Positions 1-6,904 of a DNA stretch of 15,459 nt are shown in pieces. The stretch spans positions 1 to 15,459 of the forward strand of contig JAUWAK010000017.1 in NCBI GenBank assembly GCA_030602105.1, written 5' to 3'. The position numbers and the translations under genes were made by a program. Below the pieces are notes generated by a model. The model made no database searches. It was not told where the DNA came from and saw only the letters and a list, made by a program, of their open reading frames with translations. The stretch is from Candidatus Aerophobota bacterium (GTDB lineage: Bacteria > Aerophobota > Aerophobia > Aerophobales > AE-B3A). Each line of letters begins with the position of its first letter. The stretch's first letter is position 1.

Positions 1-120
1 GAGGACGGATCGCGCCAAAACAGTCTCATGCTCTGGATAGTCTCTGACAACCTCAGAAAGGGAGCAGCCCTAAATGCCATCCAGATCGCTGAACTCCTGA
101 TTAGAGAAAACCTTTTGTAG
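1..120 (+). CDS. asd: Aspartate-semialdehyde dehydrogenase, C-terminal end (5' part outside window)
   Basis: The window opens inside a reading frame (codons starting at base 1) that ends at the TAG at 118-120. The 39 residues include SDNLRKGAALNAIQIAELL, the very conserved last helix region of bacterial aspartate-semialdehyde dehydrogenase, where the dimer contacts and the end of the catalytic domain lie. The enzyme reduces aspartyl phosphate to the semialdehyde with NADPH, on the way to lysine/diaminopimelate, threonine and methionine, in the cytoplasm. Only the C-terminus is visible, so the catalytic Cys and His cannot be checked. The next gene, ribD, starts one base after the stop, so the two are probably co-transcribed and translationally coupled. 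Confidence 0.88.
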   Translation, partial: EDGSRQNSLMLWIVSDNLRKGAALNAIQIAELLIRENLL

Positions 121-121
121 A

Positions 122-1204
122 ATGAAGCAGAAATGGATGCAAATGGCCTTGTCTTTAGCCAAAAAGGGGGAAGGCCAGGTTTCCCCCAACCCCATGGTAG
201 GAGCAGTACTGGTCAAGGATGGCAGGATGCTGGCACGGGGCTATCACCCGTTCTTCGGCGGTCCTCATGCTGAGATAGAAGTCATAAGACGAGCGAAAGA
301 AAAAGTGAGAGGCTCCATCCTCTACGTTACCCTTGAGCCTTGCTCTCACCTCGGAAAAACTCCTCCCTGCACCCAAGCCATTATTAAAGCCGGAATCAGC
401 AAAGTGGCTGCTGCAATCCTGGATCCCAATCCTCTCAATTCAGGCAAGGGAATTGAAGAACTCAAGAAAGCTGGAATAGAGACAGAAGTAGGAGTATGTG
501 AAAAGGAAGCCCGAGAGATAAATGAAGCTTTCTTCAAATTTATGGAAAAAAAGATCCCTTTCGTTACAGTAAAGGCAGCGGCCAGCCTGGACGGAAAGAT
601 CGCTACCCAGACTGGAGAGTCCAAGTGGATAACCGGCCCTCAGGCCCGGAAGCTCGCCCATAAGATGCGAGAGAAAGTAGACGCTATCCTGGTAGGAGTA
701 AATACCGTCATCCGGGATGACCCATCGCTTCTTCCCCCTTCAAAAAAAAGATTCTTCCGCATTATCCTGGACAGCACATTGCAAATCTCTCCGGAAGCTC
801 GCGTGTTGAAAGAGCAAACCAAAGCCCAAACTATTATCTTCACCACCCCTAGAGCGGCTAAGCAGAAAGTGGACCGGCTTCAAAATAAAGGTGTCACGGT
901 AGCTACGGTGAGAAAAAGTGGTGAGCAGAGAGTCAGTCTTGAAGAAGTTCTCAAGGAGCTTGGACGACTAAAGATACTAAGCCTCTTGGTTGAAGGAGGG
1001 GGGGAGGTTATCGGATCTTTTTTTGAGAAAGGGTATGTGGACAAGGTTTTCCTTTTTCTTGCCCCCCGGATCGTAGGAGGAAGAAACTCTGTCACCTGGG
1101 TAGAGGGCAAGGGAATAAAGATTTTAAGTCAAACTCCCCGCATAGAGGTGCGATCCTTTAAGAGGATAGGGGAAGATCTACTGCTCGAAGGATACCTGAA
1201 ATAG
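122..1204 (+). CDS. ribD: Bifunctional riboflavin biosynthesis deaminase/reductase RibD
   Basis: 360 residues, the usual RibD length. The N-terminal half is a cytidine-deaminase-like zinc domain: H49-A50-E51 gives the zinc ligand and proton-shuttle glutamate, and PCSHLGKTPPC supplies zinc ligands C74 and C83. The C-terminal half, from about residue 145 (VTVKAAASLDGKIA), is a dihydrofolate-reductase-like NADPH domain with VEGGG near residue 291. RibD deaminates the pyrimidine product of GTP cyclohydrolase II and then reduces its ribose, two cytoplasmic steps of flavin synthesis. The ATG lies one base after the asd stop and has only a weak ribosome site, so translational coupling to asd is likely. 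No ribE, ribBA or ribH follows; the next gene is convergent, so the rest of the pathway must be elsewhere. Both active-site motif sets are intact. Confidence 0.96.
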   Translation: MKQKWMQMALSLAKKGEGQVSPNPMVGAVLVKDGRMLARGYHPFFGGPHAEIEVIRRAKEKVRGSILYVTLEPCSHLGKTPPCTQAIIKAGISKVAAAILDPNPLNSGKGIEELKKAGIETEVGVCEKEAREINEAFFKFMEKKIPFVTVKAAASLDGKIATQTGESKWITGPQARKLAHKMREKVDAILVGVNTVIRDDPSLLPPSKKRFFRIILDSTLQISPEARVLKEQTKAQTIIFTTPRAAKQKVDRLQNKGVTVATVRKSGEQRVSLEEVLKELGRLKILSLLVEGGGEVIGSFFEKGYVDKVFLFLAPRIVGGRNSVTWVEGKGIKILSQTPRIEVRSFKRIGEDLLLEGYLK

Positions 1205-1212
1205 TATTCCCT

Positions 1213-1248
1213 TCAACTTTCCTAGCATTAATGCTCAATCAAAGTTGA
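1213..1248. terminator. Nested inverted repeat at the convergent ends of ribD and pit
   Basis: TCAACTTT at 1213-1220 pairs with AAAGTTGA at 1241-1248. Inside lies a perfect 12-bp palindrome, AGCATTAATGCT, at 1224-1235. It sits just after the ribD stop, and its right arm overlaps the last codons of the convergent pit gene. The position fits a bidirectional terminator, but neither side has a clear run of T, so it may only be a 3'-end stabilising hairpin. Confidence 0.4.
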
Positions 1249-2480
1249 GGTAGAAGAGCACTGAGAACCATGTAAATAACGATGGTGAAGCCTGCACTAA
1301 TGGGAAGAGTAACCAGCCAGGAAATAGCGATTCTGCCAACAACCTTCAAGTTTATGGCCCCAATTCCTCGGGCCATGCCTACTCCTATCACTGAACCCAC
1401 TGAGGCATGGGTAGTGGAGACGGGCATGCCCAGACGGGAACAAGCAATCACAGCCGTGGCTGCCCCGAATTCAGCAGCAAAACCTCGAGTGGGAGTAACC
1501 TCAGTTATCTTTTTGCCGATGGTTTCCATCACTCTGTAGCCCCAGGTAGAAATACCTATCACTAAACCTATTCCTCCCAAACCAAGAACCCAGATAGGAA
1601 CAGGAACCTGCATGGTTACCTTTTGTGTCTCCATCACTGCCAGGATAGCAGCAATGGGGCCAATACTGTTAGCTACATCATTTGCCCCATTGGCAAGAGC
1701 AACGTAAGCTGCGCTCAGGACCTGCAGCGGTTTGGAAAGCTCTTCCATCTCTTCATACTCGTCATTCTCACCTAGTGCATATCTTCCCAGAAAAATGTAG
1801 CTGGCTAGACCTCCTATAATTGCTATGGCTCCTGCTATTCCCAGGACATAAGAAAAGTGCGGGTTCCCCCATAACCTTTTCGAGACGCCATAGACAACGG
1901 CAAAACCAATAACAAATAGAACCAGACCAACAAAGAAAGGTCCAACCCTTTTTGCTGCCCTAAAGGGATGTGTAGTATCTAGAATTTTTCTTCTGATGAT
2001 GGTGAATAGAAGATAGGATATACCCGCTCCGCCGATAGGTGAGATAAACCAGCTGAGAATGATAGCCCCAACCACCTTCCACTGTATTCCCTGCATCCCT
2101 GCTCCCAGCAGGCCAAAGCCGATAAGGGCCCCCACAATAGAGTGGGTAGTGGAAACGGGCAGTTTGAGATAGGTTGCGATGCTCACCCATCCTCCCGCTC
2201 CCAGCAGAACGGCGATCATTCCATAGATGAGAACGTTGGGATTAGGAGCAAAGTAGGCCGGATTGATTATTCCCTTACGGATAGTATCCGTTACGTACAC
2301 TCCCAGGAGCACCGCCCCTACGAAGTTGCAGACTCCGGCTACAACCACTGCCTTTCTTAAAGTAAGGGCGCCGGAGGCTACAGAGGTCCCCATGGAGTTA
2401 GCTACATCATTTGCTCCAATGTTGACTGCCATATAAAAACCGGCGAATATTGCCACCAGCAGCACGGGACTTACAACCAT
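1239..2480 (-). CDS. pit: PiT-family inorganic phosphate transporter
   Basis: 413 residues of mostly membrane-spanning sequence, typical for bacterial low-affinity phosphate:cation symporters of the PiT family. The duplicated signature GANDVANS is present twice, at residues 22-29 and 265-272, and each half also has a PVSTTH motif (about 109 and 353), so both inverted repeats are intact. An acidic hydrophilic loop (about residues 236-250) separates the halves. Phosphate or another oxyanion should be taken up across the cytoplasmic membrane, driven by H+ or Na+. It follows the DUF47 gene by 44 bases; PiT and DUF47 proteins are a standard pair and the latter is thought to modulate the transporter. 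The ATG at 2478-2480 has a modest purine-rich ribosome site (GAGAG). Ion specificity cannot be told from sequence. Confidence 0.94.
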   Translation of the reverse strand: MVVSPVLLVAIFAGFYMAVNIGANDVANSMGTSVASGALTLRKAVVVAGVCNFVGAVLLGVYVTDTIRKGIINPAYFAPNPNVLIYGMIAVLLGAGGWVSIATYLKLPVSTTHSIVGALIGFGLLGAGMQGIQWKVVGAIILSWFISPIGGAGISYLLFTIIRRKILDTTHPFRAAKRVGPFFVGLVLFVIGFAVVYGVSKRLWGNPHFSYVLGIAGAIAIIGGLASYIFLGRYALGENDEYEEMEELSKPLQVLSAAYVALANGANDVANSIGPIAAILAVMETQKVTMQVPVPIWVLGLGGIGLVIGISTWGYRVMETIGKKITEVTPTRGFAAEFGAATAVIACSRLGMPVSTTHASVGSVIGVGMARGIGAINLKVVGRIAISWLVTLPISAGFTIVIYMVLSALLPQL

Positions 2481-2524
2481 CTCTCTACTTTCAACATCAG
2501 AAGCTCAGCTACAAGAATGGCTTA

Positions 2525-3199
2525 TTAACGGGCAATGATGCCCCTTAGCCTGTCACCCGTATTCTGGGCATGATCGGCTACCGAGCCCAGCTCTCCCATA
2601 ATCTTCATCAAAAGGACCATAGAGAGGAAATCAGTCTTATCTTCCAGGCTGAACAACTTTCTGGCAGATCTTTGTTGGACTATATCCGCCTCGTACTCGC
2701 TTCTATCTATGCGCTTGATGAGGTCAGAGACCTTCTTTTCCTCTTCTCTGGAAAAGGAGCTCTGCGCCAGTCTCTTAATCTCGGAGGTAGCTGATTCCAG
2801 TGAGGTTATGGTATGCATCACTTTGTCCACCAGCTCCATCAGTTCTCCTTTTAGCTCCGAGGGAACGCTTGTCTCCCGCATCTCTATAAGTTTGGCAATA
2901 TCCTCAATAGAATCAGCTACGGCGTCCTCCTGGTTCAAGAAATGGAGAATATCGGAGCGGTCCACCGACATAAGCAATCTGTGGGGCAGGTGTTCCCGAA
3001 TGTCATTCTTTATTATGTCCGCCTCATGCTCCAGGTCTGAAATTTCTTTTGTTTTCTGCCTTATGAGGTCTCTGTCTCCAGACATAAAGGCTTCCATCAG
3101 TGGCTGAAGTTGATCGCAACATTCTCTCACCTTTTGCATATGCTTGTGTAGAGCCTCAAAAGGGGACTTACGAAATAGAGCACCAATGACGCTTCTCAC
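2525..3199 (-). CDS. DUF47 / PhoU-like PiT accessory protein
   Basis: An all-helical, strongly charged protein of 224 residues (227 from the upstream GTG), matching the DUF47/TIGR00153 family: the N-terminal SPFEALHKHMQKV segment, the acidic metal-site helix SDLEHEADIIKNDIREHL and a second EYEADIVQQRS repeat are typical. Such proteins resemble PhoU and are found beside PiT transporters, probably as cytoplasmic regulators. Start choice: the open frame begins with GTG at 3206-3208, but this codon overlaps the Shine-Dalgarno AGGAGG (3208-3213). The GTG at 3197-3199, eight bases after the AGGAGG, gives normal spacing and the N-terminus MRSVIGALFRKSPF, so I prefer it. It lies 34 bases after pyrF in the same orientation and 44 bases before pit. 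Confidence 0.9.
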   Translation of the reverse strand: MRSVIGALFRKSPFEALHKHMQKVRECCDQLQPLMEAFMSGDRDLIRQKTKEISDLEHEADIIKNDIREHLPHRLLMSVDRSDILHFLNQEDAVADSIEDIAKLIEMRETSVPSELKGELMELVDKVMHTITSLESATSEIKRLAQSSFSREEEKKVSDLIKRIDRSEYEADIVQQRSARKLFSLEDKTDFLSMVLLMKIMGELGSVADHAQNTGDRLRGIIAR

Positions 3200-3233
3200 A
3201 TCACTCACCTCCTTCGAAGAACTTTCTATCTCC

Positions 3234-3947
3234 TCAAAGATAACCTTCTATTTCCCTCAGGATATTCTTGGTAGACTCCAGAGGATCCTCAGCCGCCAGG
3301 ATAGGCCTTCCCACTACTATAAAATCGGCTCCTCTCCTAACAGCCTCTCCCGGAGTGAGAAATCGGTGCTGCTCATTGCTTGCGACTCCTTTCGGTCTTA
3401 TCCCCGGAACTACCAGCAGAAAGTCCTTGGAAAAGGCCCGGCGAAGGACCACTAGCTCTTTGGGAGAGCTCACTACTCCATCAAGGCCTGCTTTTTTGGC
3501 CAATTTGGCCAAATGTACTACTTCCTGGGAAAGATCTTTTCCAACTCCCAGTTCTTCCTTCAATGTAGAAGAATCCAAGGATGTGAGGATGGTCACCCCC
3601 ACTATTTTCGTATCTTCGGCCTTCCCTTTCATCACCTCCACTGCAGCTTCCATCATGGCCAGTCCTCCCAGAGTATGCACGGTGAGCATGTTCACTCCCA
3701 TTCTGACCGCAGCCTCGGCAGCCTTCGCTACCACTGAAGGAATATCGTGAAATTTTGCATCATAGAAGACCCCAATTCCCTGTTTACGGATAGCCTCGAT
3801 AATCTTCGGCCCGTAGCGAGTGAAGAGCCGAGGTCCCACTTTGAACATCCACACCAGGTCCTTGAGCTCTCGTGCCAGAAGCTCTGCCTCTTCCTTGGTA
3901 TCCACATCCAGAGCTAGAATGAGCCTCTTGCGGCCTGCACCTGCCAT
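3234..3947 (-). CDS. pyrF: Orotidine 5'-phosphate decarboxylase
   Basis: 237 residues, a single TIM barrel of class I OMP decarboxylase, which turns orotidylate into UMP as the last step of pyrimidine synthesis. Visible active-site elements: LALDVD (D14) at strand one, FKVG (K36), the catalytic D-x-K-x-x-D in YDAKFHDIP (D63, K65, D68), VVPGIRP in the loop closing over phosphate, and GADFIVVGRPI near the C-terminus with the phosphate-binding arginine. The ATG at 3945-3947 is preceded by a doubled AAGGAG, the distal copy at about six bases, so the start is well supported. No other pyrimidine genes are near. It sits between an elongation-factor-like gene and the phosphate-transport pair, which looks like operon packing rather than a pathway grouping. 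Confidence 0.96.
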   Translation of the reverse strand: MAGAGRKRLILALDVDTKEEAELLARELKDLVWMFKVGPRLFTRYGPKIIEAIRKQGIGVFYDAKFHDIPSVVAKAAEAAVRMGVNMLTVHTLGGLAMMEAAVEVMKGKAEDTKIVGVTILTSLDSSTLKEELGVGKDLSQEVVHLAKLAKKAGLDGVVSSPKELVVLRRAFSKDFLLVVPGIRPKGVASNEQHRFLTPGEAVRRGADFIVVGRPILAAEDPLESTKNILREIEGYL

Positions 3948-4089
3948 CTCCTTCTCCTTGGTTTCTCTCCGTCCTCATGGCTCTCTACATAAAAGAGGCG
4001 CACCAACTCCCAATCTGGATCGTCTTCTTTGTTAGAATACTTATACAGTTCTTGCTGCACCGTGCCAGGATGTTCTTATCCCCGATCAT
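3914..4089 (-). other. Candidate small ORF pair, possibly one frameshifted small gene
   Basis: The 141-base gap between pyrF and the elongation-factor-like gene is not empty of coding signal. An ATG at 4087-4089 overlaps the upstream stop in a TGATG junction and opens 34 codons (3985-4089). In another frame, from a GTG at 4058-4060, 48 codons run to a TAG at 3914-3916, inside pyrF. The second frame reads like protein (for example DDPDWELVRLFYVESHEDG), with mixed hydrophobic and acidic residues. Loss of one base between about 4080 and 4060 would join the two into a protein of roughly 58 residues. I recognise no family. It could equally be chance, since the GTG has no good ribosome site and the frame's end encodes the pyrF Shine-Dalgarno. 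Confidence 0.25.
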
Positions 4090-4346
4090 CACTCCTCAAC
4101 CAGTTTATAAATGACATCGTTATGCCTGACTCTCTCTTTGACTTTGACTCCTATCGAATCTCCCTTTTTGGCCTCCTGGACCGATTCGTTTTCTATCTGC
4201 ATCGATTCTACCTGCTGCTCAAAATCAGTGGTATGTCCTTTAATGTGAATACTATCTCCCACCCTTAAACTATCCTCCAGTTCAACAGCCGCCGCTTCTG
4301 GATGGGCGAAGTATGCAACAACCCGTCCAATCTTCACTTCCTTCAT
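4089..4346 (-). CDS. Small translation elongation factor-like (EF-Tu domain II-like) protein
   Basis: 85 residues, MKEVKIGRVV to IYKLVEE, matching the small single-domain proteins annotated as translation elongation factor-like. The sequence (VAYFAHPEAAAVELEDSLRVGDSIHIKG, then QVESMQIENESV and GDSIGVKVKERVRHNDVIYKL) follows the beta-barrel of EF-Tu domain II, with the G-D-x-I-x-I-K-G turn. The family's function is unknown; relatives often occur near U32 peptidases or tRNA-modification genes, and here the upstream neighbour is mnmA. The frame is open 12 codons further upstream, but the ATG at 4344-4346 has AAGGAGGT seven bases before it, so I use that start. The first 65 bases overlap the 3' end of mnmA in a different frame. 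An RNA- or tRNA-binding role is inference only. Confidence 0.85.
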   Translation of the reverse strand: MKEVKIGRVVAYFAHPEAAAVELEDSLRVGDSIHIKGHTTDFEQQVESMQIENESVQEAKKGDSIGVKVKERVRHNDVIYKLVEE

Positions 4347-5478
4347 CCGTTTCACCTCCTTCTTTGCCGTGTTTTGCGGCACAGACTATGGTGCCACCTC
4401 CCAGAACAATATCGTCCTGGTAGAAAACTACCGCCTGTCCGGGAGTGATAGCCCTTTGCGGCCTACTGAATCTCACTCGAACCCTGCTATTGAATAGGAA
4501 ACTCACAGTTGCGGGAGCCTCCTCCATATTGTACCTTATTCGAGCCTTAACTTGGATGGGCTCTTTCACATGATCTTTGCTAATATAGTTCACATGCTCA
4601 GCCTCAAGCTCATCAGCATAGACATCTTCCTCCCTTCCCACGATGAGAGTGTTTTTTTCCCGGTCTATCTTCACTACATATAGAGGCTCTGAAGATGATA
4701 TTCCCAGTCCCTTTCGCTGCCCTACAGTATAAAACAAAATGCCTTTGTGTTCCCCCAGTTTTCTTCCCCTCCTATCAAGAATAGGTCCTGGTTGACTAGC
4801 CTCTTTAATGCGCTTCTCGACAAATGCCGCATAATTATCATCGGGAATAAAGCAAATTTCCTGGCTTTCCGGCCTATCGGCCGCGGGAAGCCTCCATTGA
4901 CGGGCCATCTGCCTGACCTCCTCCTTTGTATAGCTTCCCAGAGGCATAAGAGTGTGCTGAAGGCTCTCCTGGGTCATTGCATAGAGAACATAGGATTGGT
5001 CTTTTTTCGGATCAACACCCTTTCTAAGGAAGAACTTATTGCCGGATGGGTCAGACTCTATCCGGGCATAATGTCCAGTAGCAATGAAATCGGCGTCCAG
5101 GGCTTTAGCCCTCATAAGTAGGGCATCGAACTTTATAAACTGATTGCATCTGATGCAGGGATTTGGGGTTCTACCCCGGGCATATTCTCTGCAAAAGTCA
5201 CCAATGACCTTTTCCTCAAAAATCCTCCTGAAGTTCATGACATAGTGCGGGATTCCTAGTTTGCCAGCTACAGCGCGGGCCTCCTGAACCGCCTCCAGAG
5301 AGCAACAACCTCCAAGCGTATTTACCTCGGCGGCCAGATTCTCCGAAGGCCATATCTGCATGGTCACCCCGACAACCTCGTAACCGTGCTCTTTGAGGAG
5401 AGCAGCGGCACAAGATGAATCCACCCCTCCACTCATGGCTACCACTACTCTTTTTTTCTTTCTCGCATTCTGTCCCAT
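4282..5478 (-). CDS. mnmA: tRNA-specific 2-thiouridylase MnmA, with C-terminal extension
   Basis: 398 residues from the ATG at 5476-5478 (a TTG directly upstream is also possible). MnmA thiolates U34 of the wobble position of Lys, Glu and Gln tRNAs using ATP and a relayed persulfide. The PP-loop SGGVDSS is near the N-terminus. NPCIRCNQFIKFD holds the nucleophilic cysteine (C111 in the RCN triplet) and SQEICFI the second catalytic cysteine (C209). GHYAR, KDQSYVLY and TVGQRKGLG are all present. The protein should end near VLGGGTI, but the frame goes on for about 33 residues with four cysteines and overlaps the next gene by 65 bases. No cysteine desulfurase gene is adjacent. It is the first gene after a strong promoter and probably heads the operon that runs down to pit. 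Confidence 0.95.
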   Translation of the reverse strand: MGQNARKKKRVVVAMSGGVDSSCAAALLKEHGYEVVGVTMQIWPSENLAAEVNTLGGCCSLEAVQEARAVAGKLGIPHYVMNFRRIFEEKVIGDFCREYARGRTPNPCIRCNQFIKFDALLMRAKALDADFIATGHYARIESDPSGNKFFLRKGVDPKKDQSYVLYAMTQESLQHTLMPLGSYTKEEVRQMARQWRLPAADRPESQEICFIPDDNYAAFVEKRIKEASQPGPILDRRGRKLGEHKGILFYTVGQRKGLGISSSEPLYVVKIDREKNTLIVGREEDVYADELEAEHVNYISKDHVKEPIQVKARIRYNMEEAPATVSFLFNSRVRVRFSRPQRAITPGQAVVFYQDDIVLGGGTIVCAAKHGKEGGETDEGSEDWTGCCILRPSRSGGC

Positions 5479-5556
5479 CAATTCTTGAATACCTTTCGAA
5501 ATCTTGCTGAGCTGGCCACCTTTCCTTACTCATTGCACACAGATACGTATGATGCA

Positions 5557-5585
5557 ATCATACCAGAAAGCAAGCACAACATCAA
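5557..5585 (-). promoter_or_regulatory. Candidate sigma-70 promoter of mnmA with palindrome over the -10
   Basis: On the minus strand, TTGATG (plus 5580-5585) and TATGAT (plus 5557-5562) are separated by exactly 17 bases, with an extended -10 TG one base before TATGAT. Transcription would start near 5550, giving a leader of about 72 bases before the mnmA ATG. A perfect inverted repeat (7-bp arms around 3 bases) at 5547-5563 covers the -10 and reaches close to the start site, the position of a repressor operator. Confidence 0.55.
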
Positions 5586-5677
5586 GAAAACACGCTCCTC
5601 ACCCCTCCCTCGGTTCCCACACCCTTTCCTCATTGATAAGATGGACGATGCACCATTCTGCAAAGCGCGATGGCCTA

Positions 5678-6904
5678 CTAAAGCTCCTCCCAGAGGAATA
5701 GCTGTTCACCTTTCTCATCCACAGGGGTCTCTTTCGAAGAGGGATAAAATCTACCGTCCAGAGTGATGAAACGCCGCGCTCGCTTCACTACTGTCCCCAT
5801 ATCCCTTAATTGCGCCAGTCTTGTGATCTTCTCCCTTACACGCTTCTCCACAAGTCTGCGGGCTGAGATTCTTCCGATCCCCGGCACCCTCAAAAGCTCC
5901 CAGAAATCGGCTTTGTTTACTTCTACGGGAAACCTGTCCGGGTTCTTGAGAGCCCAGGCCAGCTTTGGATCCTGCCCCTGAGGCAGATGATCTTCTCCGG
6001 TGAAAGGAAGTTCCTCGGGGCTGAATCCATATAACCTCAGGAGAAAATCTGCCTGGTAGAGTCTCAGTTCCCGCAGAGGTGAACAGGGAGGCTGACTCTC
6101 AAGGGGAGTATCCAGAATGGGCATAAAGGCACTGTAGTAAACTCGCCAGAGTTTGTAATCTTGGTAGAGGGAACTGGACAGGCTAAGTATCTCTCGATCG
6201 GTCTCGCCCGCAGCTCCCACCACCAATTGAGTGGTAATGCCAGCTTTTAGCGGTCTTGACCTGTTGAATCTAGCAATGCTCTTTAGCCCCGTCAGGAGCT
6301 GGCCAGAAAAGTCTTTAGTGGGTGAGAGCCTTGGCAGGTATCGCTGGTGCGCGGCCTCCAGGTTAACGGATAACCTATCAGCCAGCCCGCCAGCTTCTCT
6401 TATAAGAGACTCATCCGTCCCGGGCAGGATCTTACAATGGATGTAACCCTTGTAGTCGTACTTTCGGCGAACAATGTCCAGGGTCTTGAGCATACTCTCC
6501 TGAGACTTTCCCGCAGTGTCAATGATGGCTGAAGAAAGAAAAAGACCGTCAACCAACTGCCCTCTATAATACTGGATAAAAAGCTTCGAGAGCTCCTCCG
6601 GAGTAAAGGTGACTCTGGGGAAATCTCTGCTCTTCCGGTTAGCGCAGTAGAAACAGTTTCCCGAACAGGCATTACTCTGCAGAACCTTGAAGAGCCTAAC
6701 GCACTTTCCCCTTTGTCCTACAGCGGGGTAGATAAATCTAAAACGTTGAAATCTCTTTTGTTTCCTGGCAAATATGGAAGGAAGACCGGATACGTCGAAC
6801 CTAGCTACCTCCCCCAGTACTTTGAGTTTAGCAAAGCTATCTGGTTTTTTGATCAAGTGAGTCATTCTTTCTTGCAAAAGATTTTCTTGCTTTCTAATAC
6901 GCAT
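5678..6904 (-). CDS. Radical SAM protein, putative DNA modification/repair type, with C-terminal helix-hairpin-helix
   Basis: 408 residues. The radical SAM cluster motif C-x3-C-x2-C is C80, C84, C87 in SNACSGNCFYC. The C-terminal part has a helix-hairpin-helix (VPGIG at 340-344, then ISARRLVEKR), a DNA-binding element. This architecture, with the N-terminal KLKVLGEVARFD and the FLSSAIIDTAGKSQESM segment, matches the family named putative DNA modification/repair radical SAM protein (TIGR03916 type). The chemistry is unknown; the name comes from a usual neighbour resembling uracil-DNA glycosylase (TIGR03915 type), which is not in this window. The start at 6904 overlaps the upstream radical SAM gene by 11 bases and lacks a clear Shine-Dalgarno. 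The ATG at codon 14 is an alternative start. It ends 196 bases before mnmA and forms a pair with the upstream gene. Confidence 0.85.
   Translation of the reverse strand: MRIRKQENLLQERMTHLIKKPDSFAKLKVLGEVARFDVSGLPSIFARKQKRFQRFRFIYPAVGQRGKCVRLFKVLQSNACSGNCFYCANRKSRDFPRVTFTPEELSKLFIQYYRGQLVDGLFLSSAIIDTAGKSQESMLKTLDIVRRKYDYKGYIHCKILPGTDESLIREAGGLADRLSVNLEAAHQRYLPRLSPTKDFSGQLLTGLKSIARFNRSRPLKAGITTQLVVGAAGETDREILSLSSSLYQDYKLWRVYYSAFMPILDTPLESQPPCSPLRELRLYQADFLLRLYGFSPEELPFTGEDHLPQGQDPKLAWALKNPDRFPVEVNKADFWELLRVPGIGRISARRLVEKRVREKITRLAQLRDMGTVVKRARRFITLDGRFYPSSKETPVDEKGEQLFLWEEL

Noticed and set aside
2709..3107. 132-codon plus-strand open frame inside the DUF47 gene
   Set aside because: Serine-rich antisense shadow of a helical, charged protein; no family match.
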